DNA from: Neofusicoccum parvum
Lineage: Eukaryota > Ascomycota > Dothideomycetes > Botryosphaeriales > Botryosphaeriaceae
Direction of reading: 5' to 3'
NCBI GenBank assembly: GCA_020912385.1
Contig: CP087217.1
Coordinates: 682,001 to 746,000 of the forward strand
DNA: 64,000 nucleotides
Shown here: one piece after another, positions 1-10,239 of the stretch
How positions within the stretch are numbered: the first letter of the stretch is position 1
How the letters are laid out: every line of letters starts with the position of its first letter
Notes under the pieces: model-generated
The model's input: the letters and a program-made list of their open reading frames with translations, nothing else
Database searches by the model: none
What the model was told of the DNA's origin: nothing
Position numbers and translations under genes: made by a program

Positions 1-94
1 TCAAGGTGTGCTATCAATACTGTCTGGTGATTTTTTTTCCATTCAGATTGCGCACGTAGCATCTATGTAATGAATCTGTACAGTTGCTATCCGG

Positions 95-2280
95 TCAACC
101 CGATGCATTCTCCAGCAGCCACTCCATTCCACCTGGAAAATCCGTCATATCTATCCCAGTCATCCAGTCGTCCATCGTCAAAAGCTCAGACGGCGCATGC
201 TCCTCCTGAGTGTTCTCCTCGCCCGCTGTTTGCGGGTAGAGAGAGCCGTCCTTGTTGATTGCACTGCTTACTTCGCAAACCATCCTCGTTGTCCGGGACG
301 CCAAGACTTCAAACGTATCTCTGAATGATGCCGCCGCGCTCCAGCGTTCTGCTATGATTACCAGCACCATGGTGCAGGCCGTACAAGTCATGTAAACATC
401 ATCGCTCCTCGTTGTATTTCGAACTTTCGGCGAGGTCCAGAGACAATGGAGATACGTGATGCCTGCAAGAAAGAGAATGTGCAAAGACCCCCAAGTGTAG
501 CGAACGGTATGGCTTCCGTAGAGTCGACGATACAGAAGGCATATCTGCCTGGCGTGGTTCGCACACTCAGCGAACGCGGATCCATCATCCGACGCTTCCA
601 TGCTACCTCTCCTCGCGCTTCCAGAGGGTACGAGGTGACGGCGGTAGAGCAGCAGGACCGAGTGGCTGTATGCCAGCTGGAACCAATCCCGAGAAGTGAA
701 GACGGAGAGGGGTTGGTTGGATGGGAATGCGGCCTGCGTCGGTGTTGACGCGTACCAGGAATCAAGGTCACGGCGGATCTCCTTCGTGACATCGCGCTGG
801 TGACCTGCGTTGGCGGTAGATGAAATGCCATGGTAGAGGTTCTCGTGAATCTTGGACCAGATGCGGCGCAACCGGATAATGTGGATGGCTCCACTCATCG
901 AAGTCGGGGGATCGGATGGCGAAGACCGTGGTTGGGATGTCAATCCCGCGTGGGTGACTGCAGAATCGTCGACGTCCAGTGGCAACTACCAGCAACCGTC
1001 AGCACGATATCCCTCTAACTACAGACCAGGGTACAGGCGGTTGGGAGGAAGCATACCCCTGCGTCGATATCTTTATCCATGATGCCAAACGGTCTACCAA
1101 GAGTAAACGCAGCTGCGCGGTCCATGTCGTACGCCACCCAGAATACACGCTTGGTCATCTCCGCGGTCAAGAAGTCACGAGCAGGCCGAGGCCTCCGGAT
1201 GTGTCTGTGGTATCCGAGTTCAACGCAGTGCCGCAGTGCCATTCCAGACAGTCTCCAGACCGACGCGCCAACCGGGGATCGGATAGAGTACATGGCACAA
1301 CACAGGATTGCCTGTATCGACTCAACACTGTCCATTTGGAGAACGTGCTCGATGTGCTCCTGGGCGGCGGTGTAGTAAGTCTCGGCAGCGTCGTAGCCCC
1401 CTCGGGTGGTGATCAAAGAGCCGATGGCATAGACCATGAGGACAAAGAACAGCGTCAGGTGGCTGGCGATTCCAAGGTCTCCGGCATCTTTGGCATCCAT
1501 GACCTCGGTTTCCCACGACTGGAATGTGTCGCGGTGGAGAAACGGGTACTGCGGGTGGATGTTGTCAAAGTACGCTCGCGACAGCATGGCTCCGGCAGCC
1601 CTCGACGGGGGCTTGAGTGTCCGCGGTTTGTCATGGAAGACATGGCCGGGATCCCCGGGTCCCACTCCCATGGAATGTGGACTGCGCGCTTTAGGCTGGC
1701 GCAGCGCAGCACTCAGCACACGTGAGAAGGAAAGTGCTGAAGAAGGTCCAAAGTAGTGGGGCTCTCGGCCAGCGGCGTTGAGGCAGAGCAAAGCAACCTC
1801 CGACGATAATTCATTGGCTTGATCGGTCTCCTCGGTCTCCAATGCCGCAGTTGGCGAAGAAGCCGGCGGGACCAGAAGCGTACTCTGGTCAGCAAATAGA
1901 ACATCTGTGGGGCTTGTCGCAACTGCCTCTCCAACCTGCCCCTGGATGGTAAAGTGATCGAAAGCCACTTCGGGAGCAACCCGTTGTAGCATGCCCTCAA
2001 GCTCGGCGACGCGCTGCTCAAGGGACTGCAGGTAGTTGCGAGGTTGTTGTCTGCCGGTGGTCGGATCTTCGACCAAGCATTCCCTTCCAAGCCGAGAGCA
2101 GTTTCGACATGTTGGGCTTTGGCCGTCACACTGCAGATCATTGGTGTTGGCGTTTCAACACGAGCTGGTGTTGGAGCCGGCGTATCTTACTTTCTGCTTT
2201 CTCTGCTTGCATCCTAAGCAGGCAACTGATGTTCTGTCCCCGTAGCGGGGCCTCTTGCTTGCCGATCCTCTTGAAGACAT
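95..2280 (-). CDS. Zn2Cys6 fungal transcription factor
   Basis: Three exons, complement(2191..2280, 1057..2130, 95..985), give 684 residues. Exon 1 ends in AAA before GTAAGA and exon 2 opens with TGT GAC GGC, so the zinc cluster is split by a 60-bp intron. Its six cysteines fall at residues 21, 24, 31, 38, 41 and 48, the canonical C-x2-C-x6-C-x6-C-x2-C-x6-C spacing. A short leucine-rich coiled coil (about residues 64-81), the usual dimerisation element, follows. A fungal-specific regulatory domain starts near residue 215 (a PFLHRDTF-like motif) and runs through exon 3. The 71-bp second intron joins DIDAG to LPLDVDD, a conserved motif of this family. The likely role is a nuclear, pathway-specific regulator. 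Its targets are unknown; the adjacent dehydrogenase and racemase genes are the obvious candidates by position only. Confidence 0.9.
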
Positions 2281-2485
2281 TGCGCTGACAGTATGTTGAC
2301 AGGCGGAGACGTTGCCTCGCCCAATGTCTGAGGACGCTACGGCGCTTATCAATGCTGGGGTGTGCTGCCGATATCGCACGTCGGCAAGTATGCGTCTTCT
2401 CCGCCCAATTGCGGAACACGCTGCTGCGACAGATGAGTCGCCGAATTAGATTGTATTTGCGTTTGTTCGATCTACAGAAACGCCA

Positions 2486-3547
2486 TTATGCCTGCTTGAC
2501 TGCCAGCTCATTGACCGGCGCAACTGGGCGGCCGGTCTCGAAGAAGGCCCTGACGTTCTCAAAGCACTCCCTCTCGGCTTTCTTGAAGCTCACTTGCGTA
2601 AGGCCGCCCAGGTGCGGCTGGATTATGACTTTTTCGCTCTTCTTGAAGTAGTCCTGAATCTCCGGTTCGCCGCAGAACACGTCCAGGCCGGCCCTCCAGA
2701 TCTTCCCGGATTCCAGCGCATCAATAAGCGCCTGTTCATCGACAACGGCACCGCGAGCCGTGTTGATCAAAATGCTCGAGTCCTTCATGATAGCAAGTTC
2801 AGACGCGCCGATCATGCCCGTTGTGTTGGCATTGAGAGGGACGCTGACAGAGACGACGTCTGAGGTCTCGAGCAGCGCCTGCAGGGTGGGGCAGTACGTC
2901 GCTCTGTACGTTGCCTCGTCGGCTTCGGAGAGACGTCTCCGGTTGTGGTATTGAACATCCAGGTTGAAGACGGCGGCTTTCCGCGCAATATGCTTGCCGA
3001 TGGCACCCATGCCGACAATGCCCAGTTTCAGGCCTGTCGGATCACGGGTCGGAACATGGTCAGCACGCCACCTGCCTTCGCGGGCGGCTCTCTCGGCTCG
3101 CGTGGTGTCGCGGATGGCAGCAAGCATGAGGAAAATGGCCATGTCCGCGGTGGCCTCCGACACGGCGTCGACGGTGTTGCAGAACCAGATGTTTTGGGAC
3201 GTCATCCAGTCAACGCTGAACTCGTTGTAGCCGGCCGACGCCGAGACAATGACCTTGAGCTCGGGAAGAAGCGGCGTGAAGAAGGCCTGGTCGAAGTTGC
3301 CGTACGGGTGGGTTCCCATTCGGATGATGACTGCCTGGAAGGGGCCGTCCTGCTGCACTTTCTGGCCGATGTGTCTGAACCACTCTTCTCTGTCTGGGAC
3401 GTCGAGCACCTTTCCAGCCGTCAGTTGGCATCATATCAGAGCGTATGGCATACGCACATGCAGCTCGAACTGCTCGCGGAGCTTCTCCAGGTAGTCGGCG
3501 CCCACCCACTCGGGATGGCGCAGGCACAGCGCCTTCGGGCGGGACAT
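2486..3547 (-). CDS. D-isomer-specific 2-hydroxyacid dehydrogenase
   Basis: Two exons, complement(3458..3547, 2486..3409), give 337 residues. The 48-bp intron (GTGCGT..AAAG) is the least certain junction; it restores a continuous N-terminal substrate domain. The Rossmann motif VGMGAIG lies near residues 162-168. The catalytic triad of the family is visible: Arg near 249 in INTARG, Glu near 278 in CGEPE, and His near 296 in QPHLGG. Such cytosolic enzymes reduce 2-oxoacids such as glyoxylate or hydroxypyruvate to D-2-hydroxyacids with NAD(P)H; the exact substrate cannot be read here. The gene lies between the Zn2Cys6 factor (same strand, 205 bp downstream) and a divergent Asp/Glu racemase-like gene, sharing a 317-bp intergenic region with the latter. 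Confidence 0.9.
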
Positions 3548-3864
3548 GGCGGCAGCTGCGAATGGCAGATGACGGCCTGGAGCTCTTCTGGGAAGATGAT
3601 AAAGACAACGAAACAAGTGCCCCGCAACGCAGGGATGGGGGTGCATCGCTTGGCGCGCGGAAGAAGGCGATCAGCGGCTTCTGCCCGCCTCAGCCGAGCA
3701 CGGCCAGCGGCGGGAGAAGGCGACGATGCAGGCAGGCATGGCGGAAGCAAGCGTACGGTGCGGAGCTTCGTGATGGGCCAGCTTTAATACTTAGAGTAGG
3801 AGGACAGCGCGGGGCACTCTTGCTCCAGCTCCACTGCACCCGGCTCCTCCCACACCCGGCGCGC
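3548..3864. promoter_or_regulatory. Divergent promoter between dehydrogenase and racemase-like genes
   Basis: These 317 bp separate two outward-facing start codons and must hold both promoters. The region contains several CGG/CCG triplets, the half-site of Zn2Cys6 factors, including an everted pair CCGAGCACGG at 3694-3703. GC-rich DNA makes chance triplets common, so a binding role is only a suggestion. Confidence 0.4.
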
Positions 3865-4712
3865 ATGGCATCCACCAAGGCACTCCCCCCTCTAGGCTTC
3901 ATCGCCGTGGAGCTGGACTTTCTGCGGCCGCCCGGCGACGGCAAGAACGAGAGAACGTGGCCGTTCCCTCTCATCACCAGGACGGCCAAGGGCTCGCAGA
4001 TTGGCAAGCTGGTCACCCGAGGCGCATATCCGTCCGAGTTCATAGACAACTTTGTCGATGCGGGCAAGTGGCTGGCAGACCAAGGCTGCGTGGGGCTCAT
4101 TACAAGCTGCGGCTTCCTCGCCATGGCGCAGCCAGAGTACGTTCCCCGCCGCCCCCGGCTCGCCTGCGCGCACCCGGCTCACGACACAGGCTGGCGGCGC
4201 GGCTCCCGATCCCTATTGCCACTTCGTCGCTCATCCAGATCCCGGCGGTCCGCGCGCTCCTGCCGGCAGGGAAGACGGTTGGCGTCATCACGTTCGACGA
4301 AGCACGCCTGGGGCCGCTGCACATGGAGAAGCTGGGCATCGCGGATGCCGCCAGCATCCCGGTTGTGGGCCCGCCAGCGGACGGGCATCTGAAGAGGCTG
4401 GTGCGCGACGGCGGTCCGTATTCGCAGTCGGGGATCGAAGAGGAAATGGTGGCCTGCGCGAGGCGGCTTGTCGAGGACCACGCAGGTGTCGGCGCAATCG
4501 TGCTGGAGTGCGTGCAGATGCCTCCCTTTGCGGCGGCGGTGCAGAAGGCCGTCGGGCTGCCCACGTACGACGTCTTCACGCTGGGGTGCTGGTTCTACTC
4601 TGGCCTCGCCCGGAGCCCGTTTGCGGCGTGGTCGGCGGAAGAGCAGGAAGCCGTGGATAGGGTGTATCCGCGCGAGGCAGGTGCGACGGTGGAGAGTGCG
4701 ATCGAAGGATGA
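3865..4712 (+). CDS. Asp/Glu racemase superfamily protein
   Basis: Two exons, 3865..4136 and 4190..4712, give 264 residues. The 53-bp intron GTACGT..ACACAG interrupts a glutamate codon (phase 2). Both catalytic cysteines of the aspartate/glutamate/hydantoin racemase superfamily are in place: Cys82 in TSCGF and Cys198 in LECVQMPP. They sit in two similar alpha/beta halves and act as the acid-base pair on the substrate alpha carbon. Fungal members of this group are poorly characterised, so whether the substrate is an amino acid, a hydantoin or an arylmalonate-like acid is open. The start is the first ATG of the reading frame after the shared promoter. Pairing with a D-2-hydroxyacid dehydrogenase suggests D-acid metabolism, which is an inference. 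Confidence 0.85.
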
Positions 4713-4890
4713 AGTTTGGAGTTGGTTGAGTGAGCAGCTTGGAGTTGGTTAGAGTGAGCCAGCGGAGAGCCAATCGAAGGATGAAGCTTGGAGTTGGTTG
4801 GAGTGAGCTAGCGGAGAGCGCAATCGAAGGATGAAGCCCGGAGTCAGTCAGAGTGAGCCAGGATGAAGCCCGGAGTGAGAGTCAGAGTAG
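4694..4890. repeat. Imperfect tandem repeat over the racemase stop codon and 3' flank
   Basis: A unit of roughly 35-55 bp built on ATCGAAGGATGAAG, then TTGGAGTTGGTTGGAGTGAGC and AGCGGAGAGC, recurs about three to four times with variation. The first unit includes the last codons and the stop TGA of the racemase-like gene, so the duplication copied the coding end into the 3' untranslated region. Confidence 0.7.
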
Positions 4891-5185
4891 AGTAGACCAG
4901 CGCTGGACTTCGTCCCTGCCGCGACGCCACGTGACGGGTGACTGCCCAAGGGCACTCCCTCCCTCCCTCTTGCCGCATGCAACTCCGCCAGCCTCCCGCC
5001 CGCCGCTAGACGCCAGCCCGCAGTCTCGCGCTCCTGCAGAGCGCCCGCAGCCGTCGCCATCAGCTGACGCGCTACCACAGGTCATGCGCTAGAAACCCTG
5101 CCTCGCCCAGCGCTCAAATAAGTCCCTCTACCTTCCTGCGCTGGGGAAATCCTCCGCAGCTTTTGTTTCGTGCCTCCAGACCACC
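4891..5185. other. Intergenic region upstream of membrane-protein gene
   Basis: GC-rich sequence holding the promoter and leader of the gene that starts at 5186. No other gene is supported. Confidence 0.5.
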
Positions 5186-6279
5186 ATGCGGGGCTTGCGA
5201 GATCTCGAGCCGGGCGAGGGCGGCCACGCAGGCCCGCGGCCCGCCACCGTCCTGGGCGTGCTGGCCGACCTGGTCGTCGACCTGCGCGAGATGCGCAAGG
5301 TCGAGGACATGCTGGAGTCGTCCGACCGGTCGGTCATGGCCTTCAAGGACAGCCACCTGCACGCCGTGGGCAGTGTTTCTGTCGTGGTACGTCCGCCTCG
5401 ACTCTGCCCGCCCAGCCACCTTCTTACTGCCCAGCGCCGTGCCAGGCCGCGCTCATCTCCCAGCTGTCGTCCACCACGCTGCAGATGCCCGGCCTCAGCC
5501 ACGTCCACTGGACCGCCCCGGGCTGCATCATAGCCAGCCTGCTCTTTGGCGTTCTCGCCGTCATCCTCTCCACCTTCCAGCAGCAGACCCTCGGCATGCT
5601 CAACAACCCCGAAGGCGTCCGCATGTGGCTCAGCAACGGCCACTTCTACCCGCCCCATGCCCTCTGTCGCCCGCGCTACGACCAGCTCATGCGGGAGGTC
5701 GACGAGCGCCTCTGCGACAGTGGCCATCTTGCAACACCCGCTCACTTCCGCGCCCGTGCTCCCCCCGAGAAGAGGCGCCTGCAGGTCTCCATTGCCGCCT
5801 TGCAGCTCCTGTCAATGCCGCACAAGTTCCTGAGTGCCGCTGTTGTGTTCTTCCTCGCCGGCTTCGCCTTGTATCTGGGCTTTGCTTTCCGCCAGGACCT
5901 GGACGACACCCCTGCACGGAACAACAACGAGGCTGTCTTCATCTTGTTTGTCGCCATCGCCACCACTACCGTGTTTTCCGGCATGAGCATCAGTCTATGG
6001 AAGGTGTGGGAGGTCCGGAAGGCCGGGAAACGCTCCGACAAGGACTCGTGGGAGGAACATTCAGAGGAGACTGACCCTGACAGCGAAGAAAGTGGCTATG
6101 AAGCTGACGAGTCTCAGCTGCTGGGGAGTAACGAGCTGGAAAGGCGCGGAAGACCCAAAGGCAAGAAGTCGCGAAAAGACAGGCACGATGAGATTGCCCA
6201 AGCATTAGAGGAAGCCGCACGCCTACATAAACGTGTGGCCCGTTTGATGAGAGATGAGGTAGAAGAGATGGACGATTGA
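5186..6279 (+). CDS. Integral membrane protein of unknown function
   Basis: Exons 5186..5386 and 5446..6279 are joined in phase 0 across a 59-bp intron (GTACGT..GCCAG) and encode 344 residues. Three strongly hydrophobic segments are visible: about residues 86-110 (IIASLLFGVLAVILS), about 190-212 (FLSAAVVFFLAGFALYLGFAF) and about 224-245 (AVFILFVAIATTTVFSG). The C-terminal hundred residues are charged, with an acidic Ser/Glu/Asp stretch, a basic KGKKSRKD patch and a closing helix rich in Glu, Arg and Leu that could form a coiled coil facing the cytosol. I do not recognise the family; similar three-helix proteins are usually annotated as hypothetical in ascomycetes. It is the last host gene before the transposon island, whose AT-rich DNA begins a few bases after the stop. 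Confidence 0.75.
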
Positions 6280-6284
6280 TGTAT

Positions 6285-6500
6285 AGTAGTAACGACTACC
6301 TAATAGCATTTTATAAAGGATGTAGATTCCATTAAAAACATACGAGTAGAGTGTATTTACGAGTTAAGAGTAAAGTATAGAAATCAGTTTAATTTTACTA
6401 TCTATTAAATTCTTAAGAAGCAGGATAGTAGTAAATCCTAAATTACCCTAAATTTAACAGTTCAGGTATTAATAAACACATTTACTTAAGTATGAATAAT
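6285..6500. other. AT-rich, RIP-scarred flank of the transposon island
   Basis: Composition drops abruptly after the membrane-protein stop. TpA is abundant and CpA/TpG are scarce. No reading frame or named element is recognisable; it may be the eroded 5' part of LINE copy 1. Confidence 0.5.
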
Positions 6501-7599
6501 AGGATATATTTGAATTCCCCTACTTAAAGATATATTTATAGTAAGTAATATCTAACTTAGCGGCTAGAAGAGGACTAGGGGGATTATACCGCCCCCTTAG
6601 GTCCCTACTAGGCCCCCCCCTAGCGCGCCTAGTTCCTAGAATCCAGCGTAAAACTGTGCTATTTTCTAAATTCCTCTAGTAAAATTACTAAATTTCGCCT
6701 AAAAGCCCTCTCCTCCGGAAATCAGGCCTAACCAGCCTATTCCCAATTAATTTACGCGCTAAAACCCTACCTAACCTCCGTACTAAATCTCAACTAAAAT
6801 CCCTTAAGTCCAAGTAAATAGGCTTAACTAATCTACTCCTACCTAATTAACGCGCTAAAACCTGACTAAAGTCCCTCTAGTCCTAGGAAGCAGGCCGCTT
6901 AGGCCCTAATTACCGGAATTTTCGAATTCCTAAGATGCCCTACTTGCTACTAGATATCTAGTAATTGAGAAATTAATAGACTAACACTAGGAATTACGTC
7001 TATTAGACCTACTAGAGGTCTTTTACAAATATATAAAAAAGAAGAGGCTGAATTTTAAACTTAACTAAATTAACTAACTTCTCCTCCCCCCCTAATCTAG
7101 CTTAAACTTATATATAGAGTGAAAAAATACTACTATAACTCGTTCTTTAACTAGTAGTATACCTACTCTATACGCTATTAAGTTATTATAGTTTTTTTTT
7201 CTTAACCTCTCTCTTAATTTTTAAATAATATACCTCTTTTTAATAAAATTTTATATAATTTAGCCTAGTTATATACTAAAACTAGTACTTAGTAACTTAT
7301 TAACTAATTTTAACTATCTAGCTAAATAGTCTAATATACTAAAAGATTAGATTAAATTAGATTTTTATTTATATTACTAGCTAAGTCTAAAACTATATAG
7401 ATAAAGTACTTTAAAAGTACCTACTAAGAGAATTAGAGAGGGGGTTAATAGACTAGAATAGAATTTATCTATTTCTACTATAATAACTTAAATTATATAT
7501 AGTTAATAGTTTACTTTTATATAGAAATTAATACTATATCTCCTATAAGTGGCTCCTCTATAATATAAGAGCAGCAAGGCTACTAAGCTAGGTAGAAAG

Positions 7600-8560
7600 A
7601 TTTATATACTTCTTCCTATAGGATAGGTCCACTCAGCTCTCCTTTAGCGGCTATATTAGCCTATAGATCTCAATCCCTACTAGGATCCCCTAGGGATCCT
7701 TATTCTTACTAATCCTCTACCTCTACTTTACCTCCAACCTCCTTACGGAGCTAAAAAGAAGAAGCACCTTCCCCTTAGGCTTTATAGATAATACTAATAT
7801 TCTTACCTTTAGTAGGTCAATAGAACAAAACTATAGAGCACTAGAGGAGGCTAATAATACTTATAAGTAGTAGACAGCCACCTATAGCTCTATATTCTCT
7901 CTAGATAAGTACCACCTTATTCACTTCACTAGAAGGCCATAAAGATTCAATATAAAGGCTAGGATTTAAATCCCTAGCTTTAAGGATAACCCTAAACTAT
8001 AGATTAAGATACTTAGCATCTATGTAGATAGTAAGCTTAGGTAGGAACCCTATATTAGGAAGACTACTACTAAGATAATAAGATAATACACCTCTCTCTC
8101 TAGACTTATAGTATCTACCTAAGGAGCCTCCTTTATAAAGGCACGCTATATCTATACTATAGTAGTAAGACTAGTTCTTACCTATAGCTATAGGGTATAG
8201 TACTCCCTAGAAAGGACCCTAGGAGTAAGAAAGATAGCAGCTAAACCTCTAGAAAAAATCTAAAGCTAGTACCTATATACTATCTCTAAAGCATACAAGT
8301 TAACACCTACCTAAATACTAGAGTATAAGACTAGGATTACCCCTCTCTTACTCCACTTAGATGAGCTTACACTAGCACATATAATTAGAAGTAAAAAGAG
8401 ACTGGTAGCTATAATAGTTAAGAATATATATAGGGACATTAAGATAATTACTAGGGCTATACTAAATACTAAGAGAGCTTCTAGCCCATCTAGAAGAATA
8501 CTACTAGGAAGAAAACTAGACTCCCTTCTTAGTAGCTACCCCCCTACAAGTTAAAAATTC
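7600..8560 (+). pseudogene. LINE reverse transcriptase remnant
   Basis: Read in frame on the plus strand, 7600-7870 shows the reverse transcriptase block IP*GS (expected IPQGSPLSP), with the glutamine codon now TAG. It then shows GFIDNTNIL at 7778-7804, where the catalytic Asp-Asp pair has become Asp-Asn. Further blocks ALEEA, DKYHLIHFTRRP and, near 8150, VVRPVLTY follow in the order expected for Tad-clade LINE polymerases. Stops are frequent and nearly all fit CpA-to-TpA change. The copy cannot be functional. Confidence 0.8.
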
Positions 8561-8865
8561 CCAAAGTAAACTAGGCTTCATATAGTAATTAGAGAGCTAT
8601 AGAAGGAGAGATAGATAAAATAAACTAGATAGAAGAGAAGAAATAAGCTAGTAGTCTAGAGCGTATCCTAGAATCTAAAAATTAGGTAGCTCTATAGTAA
8701 ACTTACTAAACTATAAAGCACTCTCCTCACCCTACTACGTACTAAATATATTAGCCTTAAAGACTTTCTCTCTAGGCGTAAGATACTAGGCCACTCTAGC
8801 CTAGCCTACCTATATAGCTAGTATAGATAAACACTAAAGTATATCCTTCTATTCTACCTATACTT

Positions 8866-8870
8866 CTAAG
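8866..8870. repeat. Target-site duplication CTAAG, left copy
   Basis: CTAAG directly precedes the TGTTAGGGC end of the Gypsy array. The same five bases follow its right end at 28073-28077. Confidence 0.85.
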
Positions 8871-9051
8871 TGTTAGGGCTTAACCTTAGGATAATTACTA
8901 AAAGGTTTATTACGCTATATACGTTAAGCTAAGACTTAAAGAGAAGAAGAAGAAGAAGAATAAAGAAAAGAACTTAAATATAAAGAGGGCTTAGTATTAC
9001 GTAATTACTAATAATCTTCTAAGGCTTCTCTTAAGGCTTTAGACTCTAATA
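8871..9051 (-). repeat. Gypsy LTR1 (181 bp)
   Basis: Begins TGTTAGGGCTTAACC and ends GACTCTAATA, where the expected terminal CA has mutated to TA. It is homologous along its length to the copies at 9556, 15380 and 27892. Confidence 0.85.
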
Positions 9052-9555
9052 TTATTCCTCTCTCCCCCCTCCCTCCTTCCCCTCTTTCCGTTTTTAGATA
9101 ATATCGGGTTTAATTCTTAGTAGGGGCGGATCTTCTTCTATTATAGAGGGGTATACAAGGTGAAAAAGCGAAGGACTTTAATATTAAACGGCTATATAGC
9201 GTAGTTGGAAACTTAGCTAACCGGTAGTATACGACAGTAGTACGTTACGTTAAGGTGGTAATATCTCTTAGTTAATAGGCTATTATAGGCTTATTAACTG
9301 GCTGTCGAATTAAGGGCCTATCTATTAATAGGAAGAGAGTTCTCTAGTACTAGTAGATTCTATCTAGTAGTCTATAATACCTAACTAGGTAACCTAGTAC
9401 TATCGTCTCGTAGTTCACTGCTGGTTTATAGGAAGGATTAATATTACCTAGATTAGACTCGGCTTCAGCCGAGCTAAACCGCTTGTCTTTTTACTCACTA
9501 CTAGTTCTTATTCAGTTACCTATCAGTCTAATCTTAGTACTAGAGTTCCTATAGG

Positions 9556-9739
9556 TGTCAGGGCTTAACCTTAGGATGATCACTGAAAGGTTTATTGCGC
9601 TATATACGTTAAGCTAAGACTTAAGAAGAGAAGAAGAAGTAGAAAGAAGAAGAGAATGACTTAAATATAAGGAGTTCTTAGCATTATATAACCTACCGAT
9701 AATCCTCTAAGGCTTCTCTTAAGGCTCTAGACTCTAATA
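9556..9739 (-). repeat. Gypsy LTR2
   Basis: Starts TGTCAGGGCTTAACC; the least mutated of the four LTR copies together with LTR3. Confidence 0.85.
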
Positions 9740-10239
9740 TTACCCCTCCTCTTCCCCTCCCCCCTCCCTCCTTCTTTCCGTTTTCGGACGGTGTCGGGTT
9801 CAATTCCCAGCGGGGGCGGATCTTTTTCGAATATAGAGGGGTATATAAGGTGAAAAAGCGAAGAACTTTAACATTAAACGGCTATATGGCGTAGTTGGGA
9901 ACTTGGCTGACCGGCAGTATACGACGGTGGTACGTTACGTTGAGGTAGTGATATCTCTTAGTTAATAGGCTGTTATAGGCTTGTCGACTGGCTGTCGAAT
10001 TAAGGGCCTATCTGTTAATAGGAAGAGGGTTCTCCGGTACTGGCGGATTCCGTCTAGTGGTCTGTAATGCCTAACTAGGTGACCTAGTACTGTTGTCTCG
10101 CAGTTCGCTGCCTGGTGATAGGAAGGATTAATATTACCTAGATTAGGCTCGGCTTCGGCCGGGCTAAACCGCTTGTCTTTTACTCACTGCCAGTTCTCGT
10201 TCAGTTACCTACTAGTCTAATTTTAGTACTAGAGTTCTT

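Larger units (their letters stand above)
6500..8870 (+). mobile_element. Tad-like LINE, copy 1, 5' segment (RIP-degraded)
   Basis: Sequence at about 6550-7080 matches, base by base with many C/T and G/A changes, the better preserved LINE copy 3 at about 29830-30420; the shared stretch CGGAATTTTCGAATTCC is intact in both. Positions 7600-8560 encode reverse transcriptase remains. Positions 8690-8865 match the C-terminal LINE reading frame of copy 2 (minus strand, 29220-29360). The left end is uncertain. The element is cut at 8870 by the Gypsy array and resumes at 28073. In 7381-7440 I count twelve TpA and no CpA or TpG, the signature of strong RIP. Confidence 0.8.
8871..10239. repeat. Direct tandem duplication, two units of about 685 bp
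   Basis: Unit 1 (8871-9555) and unit 2 (9556-10239) each consist of an LTR plus a module of about 500 bp. The module contains a CT-rich tract, a GGGTTCAATTCCC block, a TATATAAGG box and the palindromic stretch CTCGGCTTCGGCCGGG. Differences between the units are almost entirely C/T and G/A, with unit 1 more degraded. The module is missing after LTR3 and LTR4. Confidence 0.8.

Noticed and set aside
9787..9830. tRNA-like T-arm followed by TTTTT
   Set aside because: A B-box-like block is present, but no matching acceptor 5' strand or anticodon arm precedes it, and the A-box-like block lies downstream instead of upstream. Not called as a tRNA.
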